A DNA stretch of 64,000 bases from Brenneria goodwinii (GCF_002291445.1 NZ_CP014137.1:5084001-5148000), one strand, 5' to 3'. Positions 23,185 through 32,354 are shown, counted from the first letter of the stretch. The notes: generated by a model not told the origin, from the sequence alone. Translations and numbers: made by a program.

Positions 23185-23532
23185 ATGAATTCGTTATCTC
23201 TTACCGATCCCGCGCTCTCCGAGCAAGGAAATAATGACTGGTTAAGCTTTGTGACTTTGCTTCAGCAGTCAATGAATGAAGAGCTCCACCTGCCGTTATT
23301 GCAACTGCTGCTGACAGCCGATGAACGTACCGCACTGGCCACTCGGGTACGTATTATCCAGGAGTTGTTACGCGGCGAAATGAGTCAGCGTGAATTGAAA
23401 AATGAACTTGGCGTGGGGATCGCTACCATCACCCGCGGCTCCAATAGCCTGAAGTCCGCACCACCCGCGCTGAGAAAGTGGCTGGAGGCGCAATTACTCT
23501 CCGTAGATGAAGCCTCCAAAAAAGAGGGTTAA
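23185..23532 (+). CDS. trpR: Trp operon repressor
   Basis: A 115-residue all-helical dimeric repressor that binds operators when charged with L-tryptophan. The core LLTADERTALATRVRIIQEL and the helix-turn-helix SQRELKNELGVGIATITRGSN are intact; the tryptophan-contacting Arg in RVRI and Arg in ITRG are present. It is slightly longer than E. coli TrpR (108) at the C terminus. A near-consensus operator lies directly upstream. The stop overlaps the converging yjjX stop by four bases. Confidence 0.97.
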   Translation: MNSLSLTDPALSEQGNNDWLSFVTLLQQSMNEELHLPLLQLLLTADERTALATRVRIIQELLRGEMSQRELKNELGVGIATITRGSNSLKSAPPALRKWLEAQLLSVDEASKKEG

Positions 23533-24065
23533 TTTATTATCTGCACCGGCGTCTGATAGATTGGATTATGGAAAGGGACGAGCGCCAATAGCAGAGCCTG
23601 ATGATAAACGCTGGTGCGCGATAGTTTCCCATTAGTGAACACGCCTATTGCGCCGCCTTGGTGTTTAATATTCTGAATTCCGGTCAGTCGCGCCATTTCA
23701 TCGCCTAATTCTCTTCCCTCACGGATACCTTGTAATATACTTTCCGGCAGAACCAGGCTGGCAGAACGAGATTCGCCGCGCTGGTGGGGGTTTTCAATCA
23801 CCATCCAGGCGAATGTCATGTGTTCTTCTATTCCTGCTTCAACACCGACCCAAAAATTAGCTTCCGGGCGCACCTGGCGGGCCATCATTACCCGGTTTCT
23901 GGCTCCGGTACGGGTTTCAACCGAGCCAAGCGGCTGACGTGGAACGCCGCTGTCGACGTCAACGCCTTCTATGCGGCAGTTGTCTGCACCAAAGACGTCT
24001 GTGAACGCCAAAGTTATTGCTTCAATTTTTGCCGGGTTGGTGGTAGCGGCTACAACGTGATACAT
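23529..24065 (-). CDS. yjjX: Inosine/xanthosine triphosphatase
   Basis: A 178-residue house-cleaning nucleotidase that removes ITP and XTP. The start MYHVVAATTNPAKIEAI carries the nucleotide-binding TTNPAK loop; GSVETRTGARNR and GVEAGIEEH are conserved family blocks with metal-binding acids. E. coli YjjX has 170 residues. It converges on trpR and is divergent from gpmB, the E. coli arrangement. The ATG at 24065 is 52 bases from gpmB, so promoters are close-set. Confidence 0.94.
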   Translation of the reverse strand: MYHVVAATTNPAKIEAITLAFTDVFGADNCRIEGVDVDSGVPRQPLGSVETRTGARNRVMMARQVRPEANFWVGVEAGIEEHMTFAWMVIENPHQRGESRSASLVLPESILQGIREGRELGDEMARLTGIQNIKHQGGAIGVFTNGKLSRTSVYHQALLLALVPFHNPIYQTPVQIIN

Positions 24066-24117
24066 AACGGTTTTATACTCTTTTAGTTAATTTGACGCAG
24101 TATAACGGAAAACAACC

Positions 24118-24768
24118 ATGTTACAGGTATATCTTGTTCGCCACGGCGAGACGGAGTGGAATGTGGCGCGGCGAATTCAAGGGCACTCCGACAGTGCCCT
24201 GACGCCTCGGGGTGAACATCAGGCGCATCAGGTTGCGCAACGCATGAAAAACGCGGGCATCACGCATATCTTAACCAGTGATTTAGGGCGAACCCGCCAA
24301 ACCACAGACATTATCGCTCAGGCGTGCGGTGACTGTCAGATAATCATTGAACCGGGTTTACGCGAGCTGAATATGGGGGTTTTGGAGACTCGTCATATTG
24401 ATTCGTTGAGCGTGGAAGAAGAGGGGTGGCGTAAACAGATGGTGGATGGCACGCCTAACGGGCGGATCCCTGAAGGGGAGTCAATGGCGGAAATGGCGAA
24501 ACGCATGCATGGCGTGTTGGAGCGTTGCCTGGCGTTGCCTGAAGGCAGTCGCCCGCTATTGGTCAGCCATGGTATGGCGCTGGGATGTCTGCTCAGCACG
24601 ATACTCGGTTTGCCCGCCTGGGCGGAGCGCCGCCTGCGTTTGCGCAACTGCTCCTTGTCGCGCATTGATTATCAGCAAAGCCCATGGTTGGCTTCCGGGT
24701 GGGTTGTTGAGACAGCCGGAGATATTTCGCATCTGGATACTCCGGCTCTGGATGAAATACAGCGCTGA
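24118..24768 (+). CDS. gpmB: Histidine phosphatase family protein GpmB
   Basis: A 216-residue member of the phosphoglycerate mutase-like superfamily. The RHGETEWN motif at residues 8-15 provides the phosphorylated histidine and the C-terminal SHGMALG provides the second histidine; Glu in REL(N) completes the site. Annotated as phosphoglycerate mutase 2 in E. coli, but glycolytic activity is doubtful and a general phosphatase role is likely. ATG at 24118. It converges on rob with an eight-base gap. Confidence 0.93.
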   Translation: MLQVYLVRHGETEWNVARRIQGHSDSALTPRGEHQAHQVAQRMKNAGITHILTSDLGRTRQTTDIIAQACGDCQIIIEPGLRELNMGVLETRHIDSLSVEEEGWRKQMVDGTPNGRIPEGESMAEMAKRMHGVLERCLALPEGSRPLLVSHGMALGCLLSTILGLPAWAERRLRLRNCSLSRIDYQQSPWLASGWVVETAGDISHLDTPALDEIQR

Positions 24769-24776
24769 ACATCCGC

Positions 24777-25649
24777 TTAACGTTGGATAGGAATAAGGTA
24801 TTCACAGAGGATCGTTTCAGGCACGTCATCGTTGTCCTTGGATGAACGCTGGGGTTGAAAACGTTCTGCATCGTATCCTTTGCGTCGAACAAGCTGTAAC
24901 GTGGGTAAACAGGTGTCATACAGCGTAATGATAAAATCCTGTAAGCCGTCCGGCGGCCCGTTGTAAATAAACAGGGCGTAATCTCCTCCGGGCAGGGTGA
25001 TAGGCTCTCCCGGATAGATGCCTTCGGGAACATGCCGAGGCTCCAGCGCCGTGGTGTACAGAACGTGGTGCTCATCATCCTTATCTTTGTTGGGATGGGC
25101 GTGATGCAGGCCGTACAAGAGCGGCGGAATAGCGTTGGTGTTGGCGAGATATTGACGCCAGTAGTGAATGCGAATTTCCGTACGAAAGTTACAAATCTGC
25201 TCCAGGCTGCATTTGTACTCTTGTGTTACGCCAAGCAGCGGCATGTCCGGCAGCGTGATAAATTGCGGCTGCGGCAGCGTGAATTCACCCAGTCGGATCG
25301 GTGGATGAATGCCGAAGGTGTTCCAGTTATCGGATCGGCGATAGGATGCCGGTGTTTGCGCAAACTGCTTTTTAAAAGCCCGAGTGAAGGTCTGCTGAGA
25401 ATCGAATCGATATTGCAAGGCAATATCCAGGATCGGTCTGCCGGTCAGGCATAGCGCCACGGCGGCTTTGGTTAACCGGCGTGCGCGAATATATGACCCA
25501 ATGGCATGTCCGGTCACATCTTTGAACATTCTCTGTAAATGCCATTTTGAATAGCCTGCTTTTGCCGCGACATTATCAAGTGATAAAGGCTGGTCGAGAT
25601 GACTTTCCAGCCAGTTAAGTAAATCACGTATTATACTGGCTTGATCCAT
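24777..25649 (-). CDS. rob: Right origin-binding protein Rob, AraC/XylS family
   Basis: A 290-residue transcription activator of the MarA/SoxS/Rob regulon. The N-terminal half has two helix-turn-helices (LDNVAAKAGYSKWHLQRMFK and ILDIALQYRFDSQQTFTRAF). The C-terminal half is a GyrI-like ligand-binding domain that senses bile salts and dipyridyl in E. coli and sequesters the protein in foci. Length matches E. coli (289). It controls efflux and stress genes. It is divergent from creA. Confidence 0.96.
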   Translation of the reverse strand: MDQASIIRDLLNWLESHLDQPLSLDNVAAKAGYSKWHLQRMFKDVTGHAIGSYIRARRLTKAAVALCLTGRPILDIALQYRFDSQQTFTRAFKKQFAQTPASYRRSDNWNTFGIHPPIRLGEFTLPQPQFITLPDMPLLGVTQEYKCSLEQICNFRTEIRIHYWRQYLANTNAIPPLLYGLHHAHPNKDKDDEHHVLYTTALEPRHVPEGIYPGEPITLPGGDYALFIYNGPPDGLQDFIITLYDTCLPTLQLVRRKGYDAERFQPQRSSKDNDDVPETILCEYLIPIQR

Positions 25650-25894
25650 AGATCTTCCTCATAAAACACACTGAGCGCTAAGCGTATAGATAGCAGCATC
25701 ATAGCAATTTTTTTACATTGGCACTGCTTAAGATTTTGACGGCGGTCGACGGCTGTTTAAATGTTTGTCTCCCTGCCGGTTACCAAGTCTTACAAGTGCG
25801 CGGGATCGCTTCTGTTTGCCTTCCTGTATCTTGGCGTTTACTGGGTATAAATGGGTGTTGATAATTGATGATGCACAATCTGAGAAACGGAAAT

Positions 25895-26362
25895 ATGAAT
25901 AAAAAGTTGGTAGTGGTTGCAGGCCTGCTGATGTTGTCCTGGGGTTCTGTTCAAGCCGAACAGATCGGTTCAGTCGATACCGTGTTTAAGCTATTGGGAC
26001 CGGACCACAAAATCGTCGTGGAAGCGTTTGATGATCCCGAGGTCAAAAACGTGACCTGTTATCTTAGCCGGGCGAAGACCGGGGGTATAAAAGGCGGATT
26101 AGGGCTGGCGGAAGACACGGCGGATGCGGCGATTTCCTGCCAGCAGGTCGGGCCGATAGAACTTACCGATAAAATAAAAAACGGCGGCGATTCGGGAGAG
26201 GTCGTCTTTCAAAAACGTACGTCATTAGTGTTTAAAAAATTACAGGTAGTGCGGTTTTACGATCGGAAACGCAATGCGTTGGTCTATTTGACCTACTCCG
26301 ATCGACTGGTTGACGGCTCGCCGAAAAACGCGCTGAGCGCCGTACCCGTGATGCCATGGTGA
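25895..26362 (+). CDS. creA: CreA family periplasmic protein
   Basis: A 155-residue exported protein of the CreA family, function unknown. The ATG at 25895 is chosen because it begins a clean signal peptide (MNKKLVVVAGLLMLSWGSVQ, cleavage after QA); two ATG codons at 25865 and 25868 would add ten residues in front. Mature part contains VTCYLSRAKTGG and the paired Cys in ISCQQVG. In E. coli creA precedes creBCD; here those genes are absent and arcA follows at once. A TATAAA at about 25845 may be the -10. Confidence 0.92.
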   Translation: MNKKLVVVAGLLMLSWGSVQAEQIGSVDTVFKLLGPDHKIVVEAFDDPEVKNVTCYLSRAKTGGIKGGLGLAEDTADAAISCQQVGPIELTDKIKNGGDSGEVVFQKRTSLVFKKLQVVRFYDRKRNALVYLTYSDRLVDGSPKNALSAVPVMPW

Positions 26363-26450
26363 AGAGCCACGGTGGAAAATAAAACTGAAAACGATCGGCC
26401 GGCGGGAAAGGAAAGGGCCGAAGCAGAGAATATCCGCTTCGGCAATGGGA

Positions 26451-27167
26451 TCATTCTTCCAGATCGCCGCAGAAACGGTAACCTTCGCCATGAATGGTGG
26501 CGATGATTTCGGGCGTATCCGCCGTGGACTCAAAGTGTTTGCGGATTCGGCGAATGGTAACGTCAACCGTACGATCGTGAGGCTTCAGCTCGCGGCCGGT
26601 CATTTTTTTCAACAGTTCCGCGCGGGATTGGATCTTGCCCGGATTCTCGCAGAAATGCAGCATGGCGCGGAATTCACTACGCGGCAGTTTGTATTGTTCG
26701 CCTGCGGGGCTAATCAGCGAGCGGCTGTTGATATCCAGTTCCCAGCCATTAAACCGATAGCTTTCAACCAACCGGCGCTCTTCCGTGCCGCCGCCGAGAT
26801 TCATGGTGCGGGACAGCAGGTTGCGGGCACGGATCGTCAATTCACGAGGGTTGAATGGTTTGGTGATGTAGTCATCAGCACCAATTTCCAGCCCCAGTAT
26901 TTTATCTACTTCGTTGTCACGACCGGTGAGGAACATCAGGGCTACGCTGGCTTGTTCGCGTAATTCACGGGCCAACAGCAAGCCATTTTTGCCTGGCAGA
27001 TTAATGTCCATAATCACCAGGTTGATGTCATTCTCAGACAAAATATGGTGCATTTCTGCGCCATCGGTGGCTTCGTGAACGATGTATCCTTCCGCCTCAA
27101 AAATACTTTTGAGGGTATTGCGAGTTACCAACTCGTCTTCAACAATAAGAATGTGAGGCGTCTGCAT
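26451..27167 (-). CDS. arcA: Aerobic respiration control response regulator ArcA
   Basis: A 238-residue OmpR-type regulator of identical length to E. coli. The receiver domain has acidic residues in IVEDE, the phospho-acceptor Asp54 in LVIMDINLPGKNG, and Lys in LTGRDNEVDK region; the C-terminal winged helix contains RAELLKKMTGRELKPHDRTV, read in part. With the sensor ArcB it represses respiratory genes at low oxygen. A candidate FNR box lies about 276 bases upstream, in line with FNR control known in E. coli. It converges on creA. Confidence 0.98.
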   Translation of the reverse strand: MQTPHILIVEDELVTRNTLKSIFEAEGYIVHEATDGAEMHHILSENDINLVIMDINLPGKNGLLLARELREQASVALMFLTGRDNEVDKILGLEIGADDYITKPFNPRELTIRARNLLSRTMNLGGGTEERRLVESYRFNGWELDINSRSLISPAGEQYKLPRSEFRAMLHFCENPGKIQSRAELLKKMTGRELKPHDRTVDVTIRRIRKHFESTADTPEIIATIHGEGYRFCGDLEE

Positions 27168-27852
27168 GTTTGCTACCTAAAATTGCCAACTAAAATTATA
27201 AATATCGAAAGTACAGAAGTCGCTGTTATCATTGGAGTTTTAAAGATAAAACTCACCATCTCAAGCAACACGGACTAAAGTACGTAAATTCGTTCCTGGT
27301 GCACATTTCACCTGCCAAAAGATACGGCGGACAGATGATAGCGGCGTGGTTAACGGCACTCAAAGTGGCGCATAGTTTAACCTTATTAACAGCAACATAA
27401 CAGTAAGCTCTGATTTTGCTTACTGATAAATATACGGTTCTGTTGACATATATCAAATTTCATTGTAGCACGTTAACTATTTTGTGAAAAACACTTATAG
27501 GATTGCTAGTTTAGGTCACAATTTAGCACTTTTTGTGAACGATTCAGCATAGTAAATGCTGATAGCAAGGGGCGGAACGCCTAATACAAAATAAACTTCA
27601 TTAATTTATTGAAATTAAATAAGTTATCTTGTCATTGCCGCTGGTTGTCGGCACCGGATGAATATTCTGGCGTCAATCCGTTTTTCTTTTCAGTAACGGC
27701 ATTATATTCGCTATTTTGTTGTTTTATTGTTAACCCTTAGCAGAGTTAACGATATTTTTTTTACCGTAGGGAGAGGCGTTGTCTCGGGGGGATTCCCGCC
27801 CGTTTCCTTTCGTGCCATCACGGCATGGCGCCTGACGCTGCCGAGGAGATAT
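27168..27852. other. Long intergenic region between arcA and the SPOUT methyltransferase
   Basis: 685 bases without a convincing gene. It contains the arcA leader and promoters, an FNR-like site, and on the plus strand near 27274 a short stretch that translates TKVRKFV, resembling the start of E. coli YjjY without its start codon. Further right are AT-rich segments and a TGCTGAnnnnAGCA-like dyad (about 27546-27566). The methyltransferase ribosome site GAGGAG is at 27844. Confidence 0.5.
27443..27456 (-). promoter_or_regulatory. FNR-like box upstream of arcA
   Basis: TTGACATATATCAA matches TTGATNNNNATCAA at nine of ten fixed positions. It is 276 bases before the arcA start. E. coli arcA has a long leader and FNR-dependent induction, which makes this placement believable; it could also act on the other strand. 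Confidence 0.6.
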
Positions 27853-28539
27853 ATGCGGTTTCATATTATTTTGGTTGAGCCGGCCCGGGCTGAAAATGTA
27901 GGCGCCGCGGCAAGGGCAATGAAAACGATGGGTTTTGACGGGCTACGTATCGTCGGCAGCCGCGTCCATCAAGAGCCAGCCGCCCGCTGGGTCGCGCATG
28001 GCTCCGGGGATATCCTGGACGCGGCGACAACATTTCCCTCGCTGGCGGATGCGTTGGCGGACATCGATTTTACCATTGCGACGACGGCGCGCAGCCGGGC
28101 CAGGTTTCGTTACTATTGCTCGCCTGCCGAACTATTGAACGTGATGCAGGAAAAGCAGGGTTGGGTGGAGTCCGCCGCTCTGGTTTTCGGACGTGAAGAT
28201 TCCGGCCTGACAAACGAAGAGCTGGCGTTGGCGGATATATTAACCGGCATCCCGATGAAGGCGGATTACCCGTCGCTGAACCTTGGTCAGGCGGTGATGG
28301 TGTATTGCTATCAACTGGCGGAATTAATGCAGGTAAGACCCGATGCCGTCACGCCGCCGCCGTCCGGGCAGCTATCGGCCTTACGGCAGCGATTAGATCG
28401 GTTGTTGATCAATCTGGCGGTGGATGATGATGAGAAATTACGGGACTGGATTCATCAACGGCTGGGGCGTTTAGAGCAGCGGGATACGGCAATGTTGCAT
28501 ATGCTGCTGCACGACGTCGAAAAAGCAATATCAAAATAA
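27853..28539 (+). CDS. SPOUT-type tRNA/rRNA methyltransferase, LasT/YjtD-like
   Basis: A 228-residue protein from ATG 27853, which has GAGGAG before it. It belongs to the SpoU/TrmH class: HIILVEPARAENVGAAARAM at the start, VFGREDSGLTNEEL as motif 2 and PSLNLGQAVMVYCYQL as motif 3, forming the trefoil-knot SAM site. It resembles TrmJ and the E. coli neighbour YjtD (LasT). The modified nucleotide is not established. It stands between arcA and thrL, the E. coli order. Confidence 0.9.
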   Translation: MRFHIILVEPARAENVGAAARAMKTMGFDGLRIVGSRVHQEPAARWVAHGSGDILDAATTFPSLADALADIDFTIATTARSRARFRYYCSPAELLNVMQEKQGWVESAALVFGREDSGLTNEELALADILTGIPMKADYPSLNLGQAVMVYCYQLAELMQVRPDAVTPPPSGQLSALRQRLDRLLINLAVDDDEKLRDWIHQRLGRLEQRDTAMLHMLLHDVEKAISK

Positions 28540-28581
28540 AAAATCTTCAAACGGGTTAATCTCAGATGAATAAATTGATTT

Positions 28582-28603
28582 ATTATTTTTTGCAAAAAAT
28601 AAT
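28582..28603. repeat. Perfect 22-bp palindrome
   Basis: ATTATTTTTTG is followed directly by its exact reverse complement, a 22-base perfect palindrome 43 bases past the methyltransferase stop and about 75 bases before the thr promoter. It is AT-rich with six-base T and A runs; it may act as a bidirectional terminator or a protein-binding site. Confidence 0.7.
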
Positions 28604-28679
28604 TCCATCCTTGCTGAGTGCCGTGGTTTATTTCTCTTTTGCCCGCTTTTGTTCGGCGTGATGAGAAAAAAGAAATCCG

Positions 28680-28710
28680 TTGACTTCAAGACGTGATTGC
28701 CCTTACTAAT
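28680..28710 (+). promoter_or_regulatory. thr operon promoter
   Basis: TTGACT at 28680-28685 and TACTAA at 28704-28709 are 18 bases apart and about 40 bases ahead of thrL. The TTGACT hexamer is the same as in the E. coli thr promoter. Confidence 0.65.
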
Positions 28711-28750
28711 AGGGCAGTCAAATCTAAATTCACCAAGATAAGATTTTATA

Positions 28751-28819
28751 ATGCGTAATATCAGCCTGATCACCACGATTATTACCACCACCATTACAAC
28801 CAGTAACGGTGCGGGCTGA
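28751..28819 (+). CDS. thrL: thr operon leader peptide
   Basis: A 22-codon leader beginning MRNISLITTIITTTITT and ending SNGAG. It has seven threonine and five isoleucine codons, the two amino acids whose charged tRNAs are sensed. Ribosome stalling at these codons lets the antiterminator form and opens thrABC. E. coli ThrL has 21 residues with eight Thr and four Ile. The stop TGA overlaps the GGTGCGGGC strand that can pair with the attenuator arm downstream. Confidence 0.95.
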   Translation: MRNISLITTIITTTITTSNGAG

Positions 28820-28841
28820 CGCATACAGAAGAATCGAAAAA

Positions 28842-28873
28842 AGCCCGCACTTGATAGTGCGGGCTTTTTTTTT
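28842..28873 (+). terminator. thr attenuator
   Basis: AGCCCGCAC and GTGCGGGCT pair around TTGATA and are followed by eight T. The upstream GTGCGGGCT at 28810-28818 is identical to the second arm and can pair with the first arm, giving the alternative antiterminator. Confidence 0.95.
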
Positions 28874-28959
28874 ATGGCGAGCGATGCCTGCTTGCCACAG
28901 AGACATTCAAAAATGCTTGCGGCGTTTTTGGCGGCGGAAATTCAGGAGAAAAAATAAAA

Positions 28960-31419
28960 ATGCGAGTGTTGAAATTTGGCGGAACTTCAGTGGCAAATGC
29001 GGAGCGTTTTATGCGCGTTGCCGATATTATCGAAAACAATGCGCGCCAGGGGCAGGTTGCCACCGTACTGTCAGCTCCGGCAAAAATTACTAACCATTTG
29101 GTGGCGATGATTGATAAAACCGTTGCCGGACAAGATTTACTGCCCCATCTTAACGACGCCGAAGCTATCTTCTCCTCTCTGCTAAAAGGCCTTGCGCAAA
29201 CCCAGCCCGGTTTTGACGACGCTCGTCTTAAGGCGCTGGTGGATCAGGAGTTCGCGCAATTAAAACAGGTTTTACACGGCATCGCCTTGCTGGGGCAGTG
29301 TCCTGATAGTGTAAATGCGTCGATCATCTGCCGTGGCGAAAAACTGTCGATTGCCATTATGGAAGCGGTGTTTCAGGCTCGTGGCTACTCGGTCTCTGTG
29401 ATTAATCCGGTGGAAAAATTGCTGGCTCAGGGGCACTACCTCGAATCCACCGTTGATATCGCCGAGTCTACGCGTCGTATTGCCGAAAGTGCGATCCCTG
29501 CCGACCACATCATCCTGATGGCCGGCTTTACCGCGGGCAACGACAAAGGCGAATTGGTGGTGCTGGGCCGTAACGGCTCGGATTACTCAGCTGCTGTGCT
29601 GGCCGCCTGTTTGCGTGCGGATTGTTGTGAAATCTGGACGGATGTCGACGGTGTTTATACTTGCGATCCGCGTCAGGTGCCGGATGCCAGGTTATTGAAA
29701 TCGATGTCCTATCAAGAGGCGATGGAACTATCCTACTTCGGCGCCAAAGTCCTCCATCCCCGCACCATCGCTCCTATCGCCCAGTTCCAAATTCCCTGCC
29801 TTATCAAGAATACCGAAAATCCTCAGGCTCCCGGCACGCTTATCGGGATGGACAGCACCGACACGCAATATCCGGTAAAAGGCATCACCAATCTGAATAA
29901 TATGGCGATGTTCAATATTTCCGGGCCGGGAATGAAAGGTATGGTCGGCATGGCGGCCCGCGTATTTGCGGCAATGTCGCGGGCGGGGATCTCCGTCGTC
30001 CTGATTACGCAGTCATCCTCCGAATACAGCATCAGTTTTTGCGTGTCGCAGAATGAACTGGCTCGCGCGAAAAAGACGTTGGAAGAAGAGTTCTATCTGG
30101 AACTGAAAGAAGGTGTTTTGGATCCGCTGGATGTGATGCAGCGTCTGGCCATCATCTCTGTGGTTGGTGACGGTATGCGCACGCTGCGCGGCCTTTCCGC
30201 CCGTTTATTCACCGCGCTGGCAAGCGCCAATATCAATATTGTCGCCATTGCCCAGGGCTCGTCTGAGCGTTCAATTTCGGTTGTGGTCAATAATGATATG
30301 GCGACCATCGGCGTTCGCGTCGCGCATCAGATGCTGTTTAATACCGATCAGGTCATTGATGTGTTCGTGATTGGCGTCGGCGGCGTCGGCGGGGCGCTTT
30401 TGGAACAGATCCACCGTCAGCAGCCGTGGCTGCGGCAAAAACATATCGACCTGCGAGTGTGCGGCATCGCCAATTCCAAGGCGTTATTGACCAACATCAA
30501 CGGCATCCCGATGGATAACTGGCGCGAAGAACTGGGGAAAGCGCGTGAGCCGTTTAACCTGGGGCGTCTGATCCGTCTGGTCAAAGAGTATCATTTGTTG
30601 AATCCGGTGATTGTGGACTGTACGTCAAGCCAGGCGGTTGCCGATCAATACGCCGATTTCCTGGCGGATGGTTTCCATGTCGTGACGCCGAACAAGAAAG
30701 CCAATACGGGATCGATGAACTACTACCAGCAAATACGCAATGCCGCGGCACAGTCACGCCGCCGCTTCCTGTACGACACCAACGTCGGCGCCGGCCTGCC
30801 GGTTATTGAGAACCTGCAGAATCTGCTGAACGCAGGCGATGAACTGATCCGTTTTACTGGTATCCTATCCGGATCGCTGTCGTTTATCTTCGGCAAGCTG
30901 GATGAGGGCATGTCATTGTCCGAGGCAACGCGGCAAGCCAAAGAAAAAGGCTATACCGAGCCAGACCCGCGTGACGACCTGTCCGGTATGGATGTGGCGC
31001 GCAAGCTGCTGATCCTGGCTCGCGAGGCCGGTTATAAGCTGGAACTGGATGATATCGACGTCGAATCCGTATTGCCGGCCAGTTTTGACGCCTCCGGCGA
31101 TGTGGCCGACTTTATGAGTCGTTTGCCGGCGGTAGACGATGAATTCTCCAGCCGTATCGCACAAGCGCGTGATGAAGACAAAGTGTTGCGTTATGTCGGG
31201 GTGATCGAGGATGGGCGCTGTAAAGTTCAGATCAGCGCGGTGGGCAGCAATGATCCGCTGTTTAAAGTTAAGGATGGTGAAAATGCGCTGGCTTTCTATA
31301 GCCGTTACTATCAGCCATTACCATTAGTATTACGGGGATATGGCGCAGGTAATGATGTTACCGCCGCTGGCGTATTTGCAGACTTACTGCGCACCCTGTC
31401 ATGGAAGTTGGGAGTTTGA
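28960..31419 (+). CDS. thrA: Bifunctional aspartokinase I / homoserine dehydrogenase I
   Basis: An 819-residue two-domain enzyme (E. coli 820). The aspartokinase half starts MRVLKFGGTSVANAERF, has the GRNGSDYSAA motif, and is followed by two ACT domains (VLITQSSSEYSISF, NIVAIAQGSSERSI) that bind threonine. The dehydrogenase half has the Rossmann VIGVGGVGGALLEQ, TPNKKANTG and the DPRDDLSGMDVARK block. It performs the first and third steps of threonine and methionine synthesis from aspartate, with feedback inhibition by threonine. It heads the thrABC operon under attenuation. Confidence 0.98.
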   Translation: MRVLKFGGTSVANAERFMRVADIIENNARQGQVATVLSAPAKITNHLVAMIDKTVAGQDLLPHLNDAEAIFSSLLKGLAQTQPGFDDARLKALVDQEFAQLKQVLHGIALLGQCPDSVNASIICRGEKLSIAIMEAVFQARGYSVSVINPVEKLLAQGHYLESTVDIAESTRRIAESAIPADHIILMAGFTAGNDKGELVVLGRNGSDYSAAVLAACLRADCCEIWTDVDGVYTCDPRQVPDARLLKSMSYQEAMELSYFGAKVLHPRTIAPIAQFQIPCLIKNTENPQAPGTLIGMDSTDTQYPVKGITNLNNMAMFNISGPGMKGMVGMAARVFAAMSRAGISVVLITQSSSEYSISFCVSQNELARAKKTLEEEFYLELKEGVLDPLDVMQRLAIISVVGDGMRTLRGLSARLFTALASANINIVAIAQGSSERSISVVVNNDMATIGVRVAHQMLFNTDQVIDVFVIGVGGVGGALLEQIHRQQPWLRQKHIDLRVCGIANSKALLTNINGIPMDNWREELGKAREPFNLGRLIRLVKEYHLLNPVIVDCTSSQAVADQYADFLADGFHVVTPNKKANTGSMNYYQQIRNAAAQSRRRFLYDTNVGAGLPVIENLQNLLNAGDELIRFTGILSGSLSFIFGKLDEGMSLSEATRQAKEKGYTEPDPRDDLSGMDVARKLLILAREAGYKLELDDIDVESVLPASFDASGDVADFMSRLPAVDDEFSSRIAQARDEDKVLRYVGVIEDGRCKVQISAVGSNDPLFKVKDGENALAFYSRYYQPLPLVLRGYGAGNDVTAAGVFADLLRTLSWKLGV

Positions 31420-31421
31420 TT

Positions 31422-32351
31422 ATGGTTAAGGTGTATGCCCCCGCATCGATTGGTAATGTCAGTGTCGGATTTGATGTGTTGGGAGCCGCCGTTTCGCCGG
31501 TGGACGGTTCACTGCTGGGGGACTGCGTCTCCGCCGTCGCGGCGGATCGGTTCAGTCTGCGTAGCGAAGGTCGGTTCGTCAGCAAGCTGCCGGATGATCC
31601 GAAGCAAAATATTGTGTATCAGTGCTGGGAGCGTTTCTGTCAGGAGATTGGTGAAACCATTCCGGTTGCCATGACGCTTGAGAAAAACATGCCGATTGGC
31701 TCAGGGTTGGGTTCCAGCGCCTGTTCCGTGGTGGCGGGACTGATGGCGATGAATGAATTCTGCGGTAAGCCGCTGGACGATACCCGGCTGTTGACGCTAA
31801 TGGGCGAACTGGAAGGGCGCATTTCAGGCAGCGTACATTATGATAATGTGGCTCCCTGTTTCCTCGGCGGCATTCAGTTGATGCTGGAAGAACAGGGGAT
31901 TATCAGCCAGTCGGTTCCCGCCTTTGATGATTGGCTATGGGTCATGGCCTATCCGGGCATTAAAGTCTCGACGGCTGAAGCGCGGGCTATTCTGCCGGCG
32001 CAATATCGCCGTCAGGATTGCATCAGCCACGGCCGTTATCTGGCCGGTTTTATCCATGCCTGTCATACCGGCCAGGCTTCGCTGGCGGCTAAGCTGATGA
32101 AAGATGTAATAGCAGAACCTTATCGGACGAAACTGCTGCCCGGCTTTGCCGAGGCGCGGAAGGCCGCTCAGGATATCGGGGCGCTGGCCTGCGGTATTTC
32201 CGGTTCCGGTCCGACGTTATTTTCCGTCTGTAATGAGATGAGTAGCGCTCAGCGCCTGGCTGACTGGCTGCGGGATAACTATTTGCAGAACGATGAAGGT
32301 TTTGTTCATATTTGCCGTCTGGATACGACTGGCGCACGACTACTGGGATAA
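31422..32351 (+). CDS. thrB: Homoserine kinase
   Basis: A 309-residue GHMP kinase that phosphorylates homoserine. The start ATG 31422 lies two bases after the thrA stop, so translation is coupled; the protein then opens MVKVYAPASIGNVSVGFDVL as in E. coli. The GHMP ATP loop is PIGSGLGSSACSVVAG, and the third motif is CGISGSGPTLFSV. Product is O-phosphohomoserine, the substrate for ThrC immediately downstream. Confidence 0.98.
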   Translation: MVKVYAPASIGNVSVGFDVLGAAVSPVDGSLLGDCVSAVAADRFSLRSEGRFVSKLPDDPKQNIVYQCWERFCQEIGETIPVAMTLEKNMPIGSGLGSSACSVVAGLMAMNEFCGKPLDDTRLLTLMGELEGRISGSVHYDNVAPCFLGGIQLMLEEQGIISQSVPAFDDWLWVMAYPGIKVSTAEARAILPAQYRRQDCISHGRYLAGFIHACHTGQASLAAKLMKDVIAEPYRTKLLPGFAEARKAAQDIGALACGISGSGPTLFSVCNEMSSAQRLADWLRDNYLQNDEGFVHICRLDTTGARLLG

Positions 32352-32354
32352 TGC

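Noticed and set aside
27253..27456. A 67-codon minus-strand frame upstream of arcA
   Set aside because: It has no ribosome site or recognised domain and lies in the arcA leader and promoter zone.
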